A stretch of 60,267 nucleotides of DNA from Kiritimatiellia bacterium. Lineage in GTDB: Bacteria > Verrucomicrobiota > Kiritimatiellia > RFP12 > UBA1067. Numbering within the stretch: the stretch's first letter is position 1; each line of letters starts with the position of its first letter. This document shows, one piece after another, positions 22,401-31,203 of this stretch. A program made the position numbers and the translations under genes. Under the pieces are notes generated by a model. That model saw only the letters and a list, made by a program, of their open reading frames with translations. It did not search any database and was not told the DNA's origin. Location: NCBI GenBank assembly GCA_017454745.1, contig JAFTCL010000036.1, positions 1 through 60,267 of the forward strand, read 5' to 3'.

Positions 22401-22563
22401 GGTGAAGCTCGCCGCGGATGCCGAGTTTCAGGCGGCGGTGGAGCGTTACCGCGATTATGTCCAAGGCGAGACGCTGTGCCTGGATTTGGCTTTTGGCGAA
22501 GTCACCGGAGACGCGGTTGACCTTAATGGCCACAGCGTGAAACTGGCCGTCGAAAAGGTTTGA
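19483..22563 (+). CDS. ileS: Isoleucyl-tRNA synthetase, eukaryote-like (type 2)
   Basis: 1026 residues, charging tRNA-Ile. Class I motifs are HYGH at 55-58 (the HIGH site) and KMSKR at 599-603. The N-terminus (FWEQDGTFKKSLDKN, YDGPPFATGLPHYGH) and the editing-domain entry (IMPYSWKLSTPLSNFEA) are those of the eukaryote-like IleRS clade rather than the E. coli type. I see no C-terminal zinc-finger Cys cluster as in E. coli IleS. Members of this clade are generally mupirocin-insensitive (established family knowledge; not tested here). AGGAGA overlaps the beta-galactosidase stop, so the two may be partly co-transcribed. A terminator follows. Confidence 0.93.
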   Translation: MFLPVSNKTDFPKMEQGVLAFWEQDGTFKKSLDKNRDKRSFVFYDGPPFATGLPHYGHLLAGTIKDIVPRYQTMRGRYVERRFGWDTHGLPIEALAQEALGVSGAHEIKALGVDKFNEQCRSMVLKYVNEWRHTVTRMGRWVDFDNDYKTMNPEFMETIWWVFKQLWDQGRVYKSHRIMPYSWKLSTPLSNFEAGSNYKDVQDPTVTVRAKVLSGANPEWGDTYLLIWTTTPWTLPENLMICAGAEIDYCVIRDNADNVNYVLAKERLSAYYKKPDQYTVLAELAGADLLGWTYEPIFPYFAGYAKDGAFRVLNDNYVTTADGTGLVHIAPAYGEDDFRVCKAAGMNAIADPLDASCQFTEAVPEYAGRFCKDCDRDIIRRLKQEGKLVHQSTIVHSYPFCDRTDTPLIYRAIDAWYVRVEDLHERLTKNNETVHWMPDYVGDKRFGNWLKEARDWNISRNRFWGSCIPVWINEQDPEDMICVGSVAELEALSGVKVTDLHKHFVDKIVIKRDGKTYRRTPEVLDCWFESGSMPYAQNHYLGGDGKISDFFPADFIAEGLDQTRGWFYTLMILGTCLFDRSPYKNVVVNGLVLAEDGKKMSKRLKNYPDPNLMLDTYGADAIRLYMIYSPVVRAENLKFSENGVKQLLRDLLIPWWNAYSFFVTYANVDNFHDDEVVAPNSDSVLDKWIISSMETLIADVTEAMDAYDLQRAVRPFVKFIEDLTNWYIRRSRRRFWKSSNDNDKVCAYRTLRYVLVQLSKVAAPFTPFIAEEIYRNLKGKSDPESVHLCDFPAANAAARDIALEKRMADVQQVVELGRRLRADHDLKVRQPLKALKLAGGDVQGLEDLIMDELNVKNVEFIRDETELCDITYKANFKTLGKKCGPKMKAVAAAIAATDRVPFEAEGFTITEDDVMVTRKPKDGLVVASEGAVVVGLETTLNPELVREGLARELVSRIQAMRKDADFEVTQRIKVKLAADAEFQAAVERYRDYVQGETLCLDLAFGEVTGDAVDLNGHSVKLAVEKV

Positions 22564-22596
22564 CCGACGCCGGAAAGCCGATCGGCCAATCAATAC

Positions 22597-22641
22597 CCGC
22601 CACTCCTCCAAATTGTCGCGGAGGGGTGGCGGTTGTGTTTT
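22597..22641 (+). terminator. Terminator after ileS
   Basis: A 13-bp stem (22597-22609 with 22620-22632, one G-T pair) encloses a 10-base loop. It is followed by TTGTGTTTTGT. It lies 33 bases after the ileS stop. Confidence 0.7.
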
Positions 22642-22693
22642 GTCACGCGTTAAATTTTGTTACGCAAAAATTATGCGGCGGCGCATTACTCGC

Positions 22694-22723
22694 TTGCCAA
22701 CACGGTGTTGGATTTTGTAAAAT
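22694..22723 (+). promoter_or_regulatory. Promoter of the glutaminase-like gene
   Basis: TTGCCA (22694-22699), an 18-base spacer and TAAAAT (22718-22723). AAAGG (22755-22759) lies seven bases before ATG 22767, supporting that start. Confidence 0.5.
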
Positions 22724-22766
22724 ATCATCCACTTTTTGGGCTTTTCATTTGTAGAAAGGTATGGCA

Positions 22767-25700
22767 ATGAAATCATGCAGCGCAGCGAGGGGAGTACGTT
22801 TAGGAATGGCGTTTCTGGCGGTCGCGGCCGCCGGGGTTTTGTCGGTTGAGGGCGCGTTTCGCCCGCCGGCGGTGCCGCTGGTGAGCATCGACCCGTTTTT
22901 CTCGGTTTGGTCGCGGGCGGACAAGCTGACCGACACTTACACCTCGCATTGGACGGGTCAGGCCCAGCCGATGGAGGCGGTGTTGACGGTGGACGGAAAA
23001 GCCTATCGGCTCATGGGGCAGCCGGAGAACGTTCCCGATGCTTTGCCGCAGACCGGTTGTACGGTGATGCCGTTGCAGACGATTTGTACTTTCGCCAACG
23101 ATAAGGTTTACGCAACGTTAATCTTTTCCACTCCGTTGATGCCGGAAAACCTAGATGTGTTTTCGCGCCCGGTCACCTACGTAACCTTGAACGTGCAGTC
23201 GGCGGACGGCGAGGACCACCAGATATCACTGGGGTACACGGCGGGCGGCGAGCTGGTTACCAACGATGACAACGCCGAGGTTGCCGCGCAAAAAATAATT
23301 TTGCCCAACGGTATGCCGGCGGTGCGGTTCGGCCGTGTTAAGCAGACTCCGCTCTGCGAATCAGGCGACCGGATCCGATGCAATTGGGGATACGCCTGGG
23401 TGGTCGCTGGCGGTAAAAATTCCGTCACTGAGTTGAGTGCCACTACGGCGGCTGCCGGGAAAATCCGTTGTTCCGTAATTACCGATCTGGGTAAGACGCG
23501 CAAAACCTCTACGCATTTGTTGTTGGCGTACGACGATGTCAAGTCGCTGGTGTTTTTCGACCGGGTGCTTCAGGCTTGGTGGCGCCGTTCCGGCAAGAGT
23601 TTCGAAAAAATGCTCGAAGAGGCGGAATCCGATTACGCCGGACTGATGTCGAAGATGTCCGCTTTCGACCGCGAGTTTCAGGCCGATATGCAGCGCTGCG
23701 GCGGCGAGAAGTATGCCGATATCGCAATGCTCTCCTATCGCCAATCCTTCGCGGCCTGCAAACTGGTGGCCGACCCCAACGGCCAGCCGCTTTATTTCTC
23801 TAAAGAGAACGCCAGCAACGGCTGCATGGGTACGGTCGATCTGCTTTATCCGCAGATGCCGCATCTGCTGTTGATGAGCCCGACTCTGGCCCGCGCCACT
23901 ATTGCGCCGATCATGCTTTATTCTTCTGATTCGCGTTGGAAACATCCGTATTCCCCGCACGATATCGGCCAGTATCCTTTGGGCAACGCCCAACGTTACG
24001 GCGGGGGCGAGAGCAGCGATCGAAATCAAATGCCGGTCGAAGAGAGCGGCAATATGCTGATTTCCCTGGCCGCGCTTTCGCAATTGGATGGCAATGCCGA
24101 TTTCGCTTCGCAGTGGTGGCCTACCATTACCCGTTGGGCTGAATATTTGGCGGATAAAGGGTTTGATCCCGAAAACCAACTCTGCACCGACGACTTCGCC
24201 GGGCATCTGGCGCATAACGCCAACCTTTCGGTAAAGGCCATTATGGGTCTCGCCAGTTACGCCAAAATGGCCAAGCTGCGCGGGGACCAGGAAACCGCCG
24301 ACAAGTATTTCGAATTGGCGAAATCGTTGGTCCCGAAATGGATCGAGGCCGCCAAGGGCGGAGCCAACGGTTCTTACCGGTTGGCTTTTGACCGCGAGGG
24401 CACGTGGTCGATGAAGTACAATATGGTGTGGGACGCCATTCTGGGCTTTAACCTTTTCCCGGAATCGGTTAAACAGCAGGAGATGGCGTCGTACCGCAAA
24501 CTTTTGCAGCCGTACGGCCTTCCGTTGGACAACCGTAAAAACTACACCAAGGTTGACTGGACGGTTTGGACCGCCACGCTCACCCGCAACCGTGAAGATT
24601 TTGACGCGGTAATCGCGGCGTTGCACCGTTTCGCTAACGAAACCCCGGACCGCATCCCGTTCACCGACTGGTATTTTGCCGATTCCGGAAAATTCCGCGG
24701 GTTCATTGCCCGCTCGGTGGTGGGCGGCGTCTTCATCCCGGCGCTGTATGACCAGCAGCTTTGGTACAAGTACGCCCGGCGTGACAAGGCCAACACCCAG
24801 CTGTACGCCCCGTTGCGGCCCAAAAACCTGAATCTGAAAACGTTGGTTCCGACCGGTCGCGAAAATGAAAACGAACAGTGGAAATACACGTTCTCCGCGC
24901 CGCCGGCGGGTTGGGAAAAGCCGGATTTTGATGATTCCGCATGGCGATCCGGCCCGGCCGGGTTCGGTGCCAACAACCCGCCGCAGGCCACGATTCGCAC
25001 AAAATGGTCCACCCCGGACCTTTGGGTACGCCGTACGGTTACGCTGGACGAAATCGACCCCGGCACCACGATGAAAATGTTTATGCATCACGACGAGGAT
25101 GCCACGGTTTTCTTTAACGGGGTGCAGGCCGGTACTTACGCCGGCTATACCATTGACTATGTTCCGTTTGACATCGCGCCGGCGGCGGTTAAAGCGCTTA
25201 ATGTTGGCAAAAACGTTGTCGCGGCCAAGATTCACCAGTCCATGGGCGGTCAATATTTTGACTTCGGATTGGGTACCAGCGTTTCCGACAAGACCTTTAA
25301 GCTGGCTTCGTTCAACCTCCGTTGTCCGGCGGATAAGGGAGAAAACTCGTTTGAACAACGGCTACCCCGCATTATAAAGGTGGTCGAGCGTCGCGGTTTC
25401 GACTGTATGGGAGTGCAGGAGGCGACCCCGATGATGCTGAAAGCCATCTGCGCCGCGTTGCCCGGCTGGGATTGCGTGGGCCGCGGCCGCAACAAGGACG
25501 GTAACGGCGAGGCAAACAGTGTATTCTTCAAGAAGGATCGGTTCGAGCTGTTGGCGTCCGACACCTTCCAGTTATCCGAAACCCCGGACATCCCGGGTTC
25601 GGTGGACTGGAAGACCGCTTGCCCGCGGATCTGTACATGGGCGCATCTCCGGGATAAAATCACCGGGCGCAGTTTCTTCTTCTTCAACACTCATCTCGAC

Positions 25701-26123
25701 CATATCAGCGGCGAGGCGCGCCAGCGCGGCATGGCGACCATCCTCAACCGGATGAAGCTGATCGCGCAGGGGCAGACGGTGTTTCTTACCGGCGATATGA
25801 ATTCCGTTGCCGGTACCGGTTCTGACATCGGTCGTGAATTGGTAAAACTGGCCGGGCCAGATTTGTCCAAAAAACACGGAATCGACCCGATCGGGTTGGC
25901 CAAGGTGGTGCTTTTGGATTCCAAAGATATTTCCGCCACCCCGCATGCCGGGCCGGTGAATACTTTTACCGCCTATGCGGATGAGGGCAAAGCGTTGATT
26001 GACTATGTCTTTACCACCGGCAATGTCAACGTGCACAGCCATTGCACCTGCGACGACCGTTTTGATGGCAAGTTGCATCCCTCTGACCACGACCCGGTGA
26101 TGGTGGAGGTCAGTCTGGACTAA
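22767..26123 (+). CDS. Glutaminase A-like protein fused to a nuclease/phosphatase-like domain
   Basis: 1118 residues, exported (Sec signal ending near GVLSVEGA). Residues ~30-670 match the glutaminase A-like family (DUF5127/DUF4965/DUF1793; FRPPAVPLVSIDPFFSVWS, KENASNGCMGTVDLLYPQMP, TDDFAGHLAHNANLSVKAI, NMVWDAILGFNLFP, FTDWYFADSGKFRGFIARSV). A beta jelly roll follows (~690-840; FDDSAWRSGPAGFG, MHHDEDATVFFNG). The C-terminus (~846-1118) is an endonuclease/exonuclease/phosphatase domain with VQEAT, NTHLDH, TGDMNS and SDHDPV, so its catalytic residues appear intact. The combination is unusual. ATG 22767 is preferred over 22761 on ribosome binding site spacing. The substrate is unknown. Confidence 0.85.
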   Translation: MKSCSAARGVRLGMAFLAVAAAGVLSVEGAFRPPAVPLVSIDPFFSVWSRADKLTDTYTSHWTGQAQPMEAVLTVDGKAYRLMGQPENVPDALPQTGCTVMPLQTICTFANDKVYATLIFSTPLMPENLDVFSRPVTYVTLNVQSADGEDHQISLGYTAGGELVTNDDNAEVAAQKIILPNGMPAVRFGRVKQTPLCESGDRIRCNWGYAWVVAGGKNSVTELSATTAAAGKIRCSVITDLGKTRKTSTHLLLAYDDVKSLVFFDRVLQAWWRRSGKSFEKMLEEAESDYAGLMSKMSAFDREFQADMQRCGGEKYADIAMLSYRQSFAACKLVADPNGQPLYFSKENASNGCMGTVDLLYPQMPHLLLMSPTLARATIAPIMLYSSDSRWKHPYSPHDIGQYPLGNAQRYGGGESSDRNQMPVEESGNMLISLAALSQLDGNADFASQWWPTITRWAEYLADKGFDPENQLCTDDFAGHLAHNANLSVKAIMGLASYAKMAKLRGDQETADKYFELAKSLVPKWIEAAKGGANGSYRLAFDREGTWSMKYNMVWDAILGFNLFPESVKQQEMASYRKLLQPYGLPLDNRKNYTKVDWTVWTATLTRNREDFDAVIAALHRFANETPDRIPFTDWYFADSGKFRGFIARSVVGGVFIPALYDQQLWYKYARRDKANTQLYAPLRPKNLNLKTLVPTGRENENEQWKYTFSAPPAGWEKPDFDDSAWRSGPAGFGANNPPQATIRTKWSTPDLWVRRTVTLDEIDPGTTMKMFMHHDEDATVFFNGVQAGTYAGYTIDYVPFDIAPAAVKALNVGKNVVAAKIHQSMGGQYFDFGLGTSVSDKTFKLASFNLRCPADKGENSFEQRLPRIIKVVERRGFDCMGVQEATPMMLKAICAALPGWDCVGRGRNKDGNGEANSVFFKKDRFELLASDTFQLSETPDIPGSVDWKTACPRICTWAHLRDKITGRSFFFFNTHLDHISGEARQRGMATILNRMKLIAQGQTVFLTGDMNSVAGTGSDIGRELVKLAGPDLSKKHGIDPIGLAKVVLLDSKDISATPHAGPVNTFTAYADEGKALIDYVFTTGNVNVHSHCTCDDRFDGKLHPSDHDPVMVEVSLD

Positions 26124-26136
26124 TTGGACGTCGGCG

Positions 26137-27744
26137 ATGCGGTTTAATGTTGTTCTTAGAAACGGCTTGGTATTTGACGGCACGGGTAATCCCGCCGTTG
26201 TCGCCGATGTCGCCATTGCCGGAGATCGGATAGCGGCGGTGGGCGAGATCCCGGGCGGGCTGGCGGAACGGGAGATTGACGTTTCCGGTTTCGCGGTGAC
26301 ACCGGGGTTTATCGATGCCCACAGCCATTCTGACGCTTATCTGCTGATTGAGCCGGAAGCGCCGAGCAAGCTTTCGCAGGGTATCACCACCGAGGTCAAC
26401 GGCCAAGGCGGCGGATCGGCGGTTCCAAAACTCGGCGCGGCGCGTCTCTCTTCCGATTGGGCTTCGATGCGTTACCCAACCTCCGACGGGGGTGTTGCGC
26501 AAGGACCGACTTGGACAACCGTGGCTTCTTACCGCTGGCTGTTTGAACAGGTGCGTCCCGCCATCAACTCTATCCAGTTCATCGGGCACAATACTTTGCG
26601 CGCGGGAGTGATGGGGTATGCGCCGGAAGCCGCCGATGCCGACCAGGTCAAGGCGATGTGCCGCAATCTGGAACAGGCTTTGGACGAAGGCGGCTGGGGT
26701 TTGTCCACGGGATTGCTCTATCAGCCCGGGAAATATTCCACTCCGGATGAGGTTATCGCCTTGGCGAAGGCGGCAGCCGCCAAAGGCGGGATGTACGCCA
26801 CCCACATGCGAAGCGAAAGCGTGCGGCTGCTGGAGGCGGTGGACGAAGTTTTGGATCTGGCCCGGGCCACCGGGATCCAGGTGCAGGTTTCCCACCTTAA
26901 GACTTCCGGTAAGGCGAACTGGCATAAGATTGACGCGCTGCTGGGCAAATTGAACGCGGCGCGGGAAGAGGGCATCCGGCTTTACAGCGACCGTTACCCG
27001 TATGTTGCGGCCGGCACCGAGCTTGACGTGGTGTTCCCGGATTGGGCCGGGGCGGGCGGCAGCGCGGCCGAGTTGGAACGTTTGGCCGACCCGGTCCAGC
27101 GGGCGAGAATCGTGGACGAGATCAACCGCCAGAATCGCGATTGGGAAACGGTGTTGATTGGCGGGGCATGGAGCGATACCGTGGCACCGTTCTGCGGAAA
27201 GACGCTGGCGGCTGCCGCCAGAACGCTGGGTATGTCGCCCGGCGAGACGGTTTGTCTTTTTGTCGAGAAAGATCTGGCCCGTACCGGCGGATTCTTTTTC
27301 GGGATGTCGGAAGATAATCTGCACCGGATTTACGAACAGCCGTGGATTTGCTGCGGCAGCGACGCATCGTTGCGGGCCCCCTCCGGGCCGCTGGGCGCGG
27401 ATCATCCACACCCGCGCGCCTACGGTACCATGCCGAGGTTCTTCCGGCTTCTGACCGGAAGGGTTGACGGGTTCGCCAAAATCTGTTCGGACGAAGAGGC
27501 GGTTCGGCGGATGTGCGGATTGCCGGCGGAGATTTTTGGCATTCGTGACCGCGGCGTCATCCGTGACGGCGCGTTCGCCGATTTGGCGGTGCTTGATTTG
27601 GCGGAATTCCGAGATTCCGCAACTTATGAGCGTCCGCACCAGTATTCGACCGGCGTGGAGCTGGTTTTCGTCAACGGCGAGCCGGCTTATGAGCGCGGCT
27701 GTTTTACCGGTAACCGGTGTGGCCGGTTTTTAACCAGGGGATAG
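26137..27744 (+). CDS. D-aminoacylase-family amidohydrolase
   Basis: 535 residues without a signal peptide, hence cytoplasmic. It has the amidohydrolase layout: an N-terminal beta part (NGLVFDGTGNPAVVADVAI), metal site HSHSD at 62-66, EVNGQGG, GWGLSTGLLYQPGKYST, ATHMRSES, QVSHLKTSG, SDRYPY, a catalytic Asp in CCGSDAS, and the C-terminal VFVNGEP strand. These are typical of N-acyl-D-amino-acid deacylases and dihydroorotase-like relatives. Natural substrates may be N-acyl-D-amino acids or peptide fragments. It follows the glutaminase-like gene by 13 bases, so both may serve amino-acid scavenging (inference). The family assignment is firm; the exact substrate is not. Confidence 0.88.
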   Translation: MRFNVVLRNGLVFDGTGNPAVVADVAIAGDRIAAVGEIPGGLAEREIDVSGFAVTPGFIDAHSHSDAYLLIEPEAPSKLSQGITTEVNGQGGGSAVPKLGAARLSSDWASMRYPTSDGGVAQGPTWTTVASYRWLFEQVRPAINSIQFIGHNTLRAGVMGYAPEAADADQVKAMCRNLEQALDEGGWGLSTGLLYQPGKYSTPDEVIALAKAAAAKGGMYATHMRSESVRLLEAVDEVLDLARATGIQVQVSHLKTSGKANWHKIDALLGKLNAAREEGIRLYSDRYPYVAAGTELDVVFPDWAGAGGSAAELERLADPVQRARIVDEINRQNRDWETVLIGGAWSDTVAPFCGKTLAAAARTLGMSPGETVCLFVEKDLARTGGFFFGMSEDNLHRIYEQPWICCGSDASLRAPSGPLGADHPHPRAYGTMPRFFRLLTGRVDGFAKICSDEEAVRRMCGLPAEIFGIRDRGVIRDGAFADLAVLDLAEFRDSATYERPHQYSTGVELVFVNGEPAYERGCFTGNRCGRFLTRG

Positions 27745-27751
27745 TCAGGTT

Positions 27752-28876
27752 ATGACCGGACGCAACATAGTCATCGATGCACGCCGAGCTGCGGGAATAT
27801 TGGAAATCCGCCGTTACATTTCCGGGATGCTTTCGGCAATGTTGCCGAAACTGGCGAACGATGAAACTCTGCACGTACTGCTTACCGACGCCGAATCGTC
27901 CGCTTGGTTGCCCAACCATCGCAAGCTGTCGCCGCATTTTATCGGGGCACCGTACCCATCGTTGTCCAGCCATTGGCGGACTTTCCGGGAAATCCGGCGT
28001 ATCCGGCCCGACATCACCCATGGGTTTGACGTTTTTATGCCTCTGGCTATTCCGGGGCGGTTGGTGTTGACGGTTACCGACATTATCCCGGTGTCAAATC
28101 CGCGTTACTCTTCGTTTGGCCAGCGTTTGCTGTGGCGTTACCGTTGCTTCCGGGCTTTCATGACCGCCCGGCGTCTGATTTGTCCACGCAACGAGTTGGT
28201 CGCCGTGATAAAAAAACGGTTCAACCGTGTGATTGGCAACCGTACCCGGTTGGTGCCGGTTGGGGTGGGCGATGAGTTTTCGCCGCAGCCGGAAGAACGT
28301 CAACGGCGGGTTATCGACAAATACCAACTGCCCGACCGCTATATGCTTTACGTCGGGTCGTCCGAGCCGTACCGAAACCTTTCGACGCTGATCGGAGCGT
28401 TGTCAAAACTTGGCCCTAACGTCAATTCTTCTCTGGTGGTGTTGGGCGTAGATCCCGAACACAATCCGTATCGCCGCGATGCGGAAAAATTGGAACAGCG
28501 GGTGGTTTGGCTGCCGGAAGCCGATCCCGCCGATTTGCCGGCAATTTATTCCGCTGCCAGTATGTTGCTTTATCCCAGTCTGGCCGAGGGATTGTGTTTC
28601 CCGGTGCTTGAGGCGATGGCTTGCGGCACTCCTGTGCTATGTTCCGCCATTCCGGCGCTTCGCGAAGTGGTTGGCAATGCGTCAAAGCTGTTGCACCCCA
28701 CCAGCGAATCCGAGTGGTGCAAGACAATCCAGTATTCGGTAGCGTCGATTGATTTTCACGACACATACAGCGTTTTGGGTATGCAGAGGGCGGCGGTTTT
28801 CAAGTGGGACGCCGCGGCGGCCGAGATTCTGCGCATTTACCGGTCCCTTTACCATAAAAAAGGTTCGGGCCGTTAG
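27752..28876 (+). CDS. Glycosyltransferase family 4-type protein
   Basis: 374 residues, seven bases after the amidohydrolase. The N-terminal Rossmann half (IVIDARRAAGILEIRRYI) lacks a strong signature. The C-terminal half has the GT-B/GT4 pattern: YVGSSEPYRNLSTLIGAL, LPAIYSAASMLLYPS and EGLCFPVLEAMACGTPVL, where the Glu-containing motif contacts the nucleotide sugar. It probably transfers a sugar in envelope polysaccharide or glycolipid synthesis. Donor and acceptor cannot be told from sequence. A second GT4-type gene lies at 31204. Confidence 0.85.
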   Translation: MTGRNIVIDARRAAGILEIRRYISGMLSAMLPKLANDETLHVLLTDAESSAWLPNHRKLSPHFIGAPYPSLSSHWRTFREIRRIRPDITHGFDVFMPLAIPGRLVLTVTDIIPVSNPRYSSFGQRLLWRYRCFRAFMTARRLICPRNELVAVIKKRFNRVIGNRTRLVPVGVGDEFSPQPEERQRRVIDKYQLPDRYMLYVGSSEPYRNLSTLIGALSKLGPNVNSSLVVLGVDPEHNPYRRDAEKLEQRVVWLPEADPADLPAIYSAASMLLYPSLAEGLCFPVLEAMACGTPVLCSAIPALREVVGNASKLLHPTSESEWCKTIQYSVASIDFHDTYSVLGMQRAAVFKWDAAAAEILRIYRSLYHKKGSGR

Positions 28877-28916
28877 ATGCGGTTTTCCATTTAACTGACA
28901 AAAAGGAGAAGTTGTT

Positions 28917-29498
28917 ATGCCAAAGGCTTGCGAATTGAAAAAGGGTAGCATTGTCGCCATCAACGGCGCCCCGCATGTTTTGGAGGAACTCAAAGTTTCC
29001 ACCCCAAGCGCTCGCGGTGCGGCGTCGATTTACCGTTTCCGTTTCCGTAACCTGATTACCAAAAACAAGCTTGACGCTGCGGTCAAGGGCGACGAAATGT
29101 ATTCGGATATCGACCTTGACCGTCGTCCGGTTCAGTATTTGTACCGCGAGGGCGATTTGTTCACTTTCATGGAGCTGGACAGTTTCGAGCAGTTCGGTCT
29201 GTCCGAAGATATGATCGCCGACCAGCTGCCTTATCTGGTCGAAGACATGGAGGGTATTTCCGCTTTGGTTTCCGACGGTAAGGTGTTGGCGATTGAACTG
29301 CCGCAAAAGGTGGTGATGACGATTGAACGTTGCGATCCGGTGATGAAAGGCGCCACGGTGACTTCGCGCAGCAAACCCGCAACCTGTCAGACCGGTTTGG
29401 TGGTGATGGTTCCCGAATACATGGAACAGGGAGAGGAAATTATCGTCGATACCGCGACCGGTACGTTTCAGGGGCGCGCCACCGTCTCCAAATTCTAG
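28917..29498 (+). CDS. efpL: Elongation factor P-like protein EfpL (YeiP)
   Basis: 193 residues with the three beta-barrel domains of EF-P. The tip of domain I reads STPSARGAA with Arg at position 33, where canonical EF-P has a modified Lys. This and the flanking IYRFRF match the EfpL/YeiP subfamily (E. coli YeiP has SPTARGAA), and the end [16 protein letters not shown] is also typical. EfpL relieves ribosome stalling at proline runs and other motifs and needs no tip modification (family knowledge). AAAAGGAG precedes ATG 28917. I see no canonical efp or epmA/epmB in the window. The gene may be annotated simply as efp elsewhere. Confidence 0.85.
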   Translation: MPKACELKKGSIVAINGAPHVLEELKVSTPSARGAASIYRFRFRNLITKNKLDAAVKGDEMYSDIDLDRRPVQYLYREGDLFTFMELDSFEQFGLSEDMIADQLPYLVEDMEGISALVSDGKVLAIELPQKVVMTIERCDPVMKGATVTSRSKPATCQTGLVVMVPEYMEQGEEIIVDTATGTFQGRATVSKF

Positions 29499-29511
29499 CA
29501 TAGGATCTGTT

Positions 29512-31182
29512 ATGAACAGTGACCAGATTAAATTGGGTAAAGAACGCGCCCCGCACCGCGGGCTGCTTTTTGCTTTGGGTCTGAAACGCGAAGACCTCTC
29601 CAAGCCGTTTATTGGCGTTTGCAATTCGTTTGTCGAGATTATTCCCGGCCATTGCCATCTCAACCGCGTCGGGGAGTGGGTCAAACAATGCATCCGCGAG
29701 GCGGGCGGCGTACCGTTTGAGTTTAACACCATCGGCATTTGCGACGGCATCGCAATGGCCCACCGCGGCATGAAGTATTCCTTGCCCAGCCGCGAATTGA
29801 TCGCCGATTCGGTCGAAAGCATGGTGGCGGCGCATTGTTTCGATGCGATGGTCTGTATTCCCAACTGCGACAAAATCGTGCCGGGAATGATCCTCGGCGC
29901 GATCCGCACCAATATTCCCACCATCTTCGCCAGCGGCGGCCCGATGCGGGCCGGCACTCATCCGGTGAGCGGTAAACCGAGCGACCTTAACACCATCTTC
30001 GAGGCGGTTGCCGCCGAAAACAACCACTTGATCAGCGAGGCGGAGCTACAGGCGGTGGAGGAAACCTCCTGTCCCGGTTGCGGGTCTTGTTCGGGAATGT
30101 TCACCGCCAATTCAATGAACTGCCTTTGCGAGGCGATGGGGTTGGCGCTGCCTGGCAACGGTACGATTCTTGCCGACGACCCGGCCCGGATGGAGTTGTG
30201 GAAGGCGGCGGCGTACCGGGCGGTTGAAATGGCCCGTAACGAAGGCCCGCGCCCGCGTGACATCATTAGTTTGGCTTCCATCGACAATGCGTTTGTGTTG
30301 GATATGGCGATGGGCGGCAGTTCAAACACCGTGTTGCACACCTTGGCTATAGCCCATGAGGCCGGGATCCCGTACGACTTGCATCGCATAAACGACATTG
30401 CCGCCAAGTGCCCGCACATTTGCAAAGTCTCTCCGTCGTGCAGTTATCATGTGCAGGATGTGCATGCCGCCGGCGGGATCAGCGCCATCCTTAAGCGCAT
30501 CAGCGAGGTGCCGGGTCTGCTGGACACTTCCGTTGTCACCGTGAGCGGGCGTACGCTAGGCGAGGTCATCGCCGATGCCGAGGTAAAGGACGACGATGTG
30601 ATCCGAACGCTGGACAACCCGTATTCGGTTGACGGCGGTCTGTCGGTGCTTTACGGCAATCTCGCCTCCGAGGGTTCGGTGGTTAAGAAAGCCGGGGTGT
30701 ACCCGTCGATGATGAAATTCTCCGGCACCGCGGTCTGCTTTGATTCCCAGGAGGAGGCTTGCCAGGGGATTTTGAACGGCAAAGTGAAGCCCGGAAACGT
30801 GGTGGTGATCCGATACGAGGGGCCTCGCGGCGGGCCGGGAATGCAGGAGATGCTAGCTCCCACCGCGTATATCATCGGCGCGGGTTTGGGCGAGTCCGTC
30901 GCGTTGATTACCGACGGTCGTTTCTCAGGCGCAACCCACGGCGCCTGCATCGGGCATGTTTCGCCGGAAGCCGCCGAGGGCGGGTTGATCGGCTTGTTGC
31001 GCGATGGGGACCGCATCGACATCGACATTCCGAATCGTACGCTGAATGCCGCTTTGGACGATGGGGAAATCGCCGCCCGCCGGGCTGCCGCCGCCGAGTG
31101 GAAGCCGCGCGATTTTGGCGGATGGTTGCGCCGGTATGCGATGCAGGTTGGCAACGCCAGCTCCGGCGCATCGTTGAGGTGA
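29512..31182 (+). CDS. ilvD: Dihydroxy-acid dehydratase
   Basis: 556 residues, the family's usual length. It dehydrates 2,3-dihydroxy-isovalerate and -methylvalerate in valine, leucine and isoleucine synthesis using an iron-sulfur cluster. Signatures: [25 protein letters not shown] at 117-121, [18 protein letters not shown] near 186-203, and [13 protein letters not shown] with GHVSPEA towards the C-terminus. These supply the cluster Cys and the substrate-binding residues. It starts 13 bases after efpL. No other ilv gene is nearby, so the pathway is dispersed in this genome. Confidence 0.97.
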   Translation: MNSDQIKLGKERAPHRGLLFALGLKREDLSKPFIGVCNSFVEIIPGHCHLNRVGEWVKQCIREAGGVPFEFNTIGICDGIAMAHRGMKYSLPSRELIADSVESMVAAHCFDAMVCIPNCDKIVPGMILGAIRTNIPTIFASGGPMRAGTHPVSGKPSDLNTIFEAVAAENNHLISEAELQAVEETSCPGCGSCSGMFTANSMNCLCEAMGLALPGNGTILADDPARMELWKAAAYRAVEMARNEGPRPRDIISLASIDNAFVLDMAMGGSSNTVLHTLAIAHEAGIPYDLHRINDIAAKCPHICKVSPSCSYHVQDVHAAGGISAILKRISEVPGLLDTSVVTVSGRTLGEVIADAEVKDDDVIRTLDNPYSVDGGLSVLYGNLASEGSVVKKAGVYPSMMKFSGTAVCFDSQEEACQGILNGKVKPGNVVVIRYEGPRGGPGMQEMLAPTAYIIGAGLGESVALITDGRFSGATHGACIGHVSPEAAEGGLIGLLRDGDRIDIDIPNRTLNAALDDGEIAARRAAAAEWKPRDFGGWLRRYAMQVGNASSGASLR

Positions 31183-31203
31183 ACGCGGTATTGGAAAACC
31201 GGC

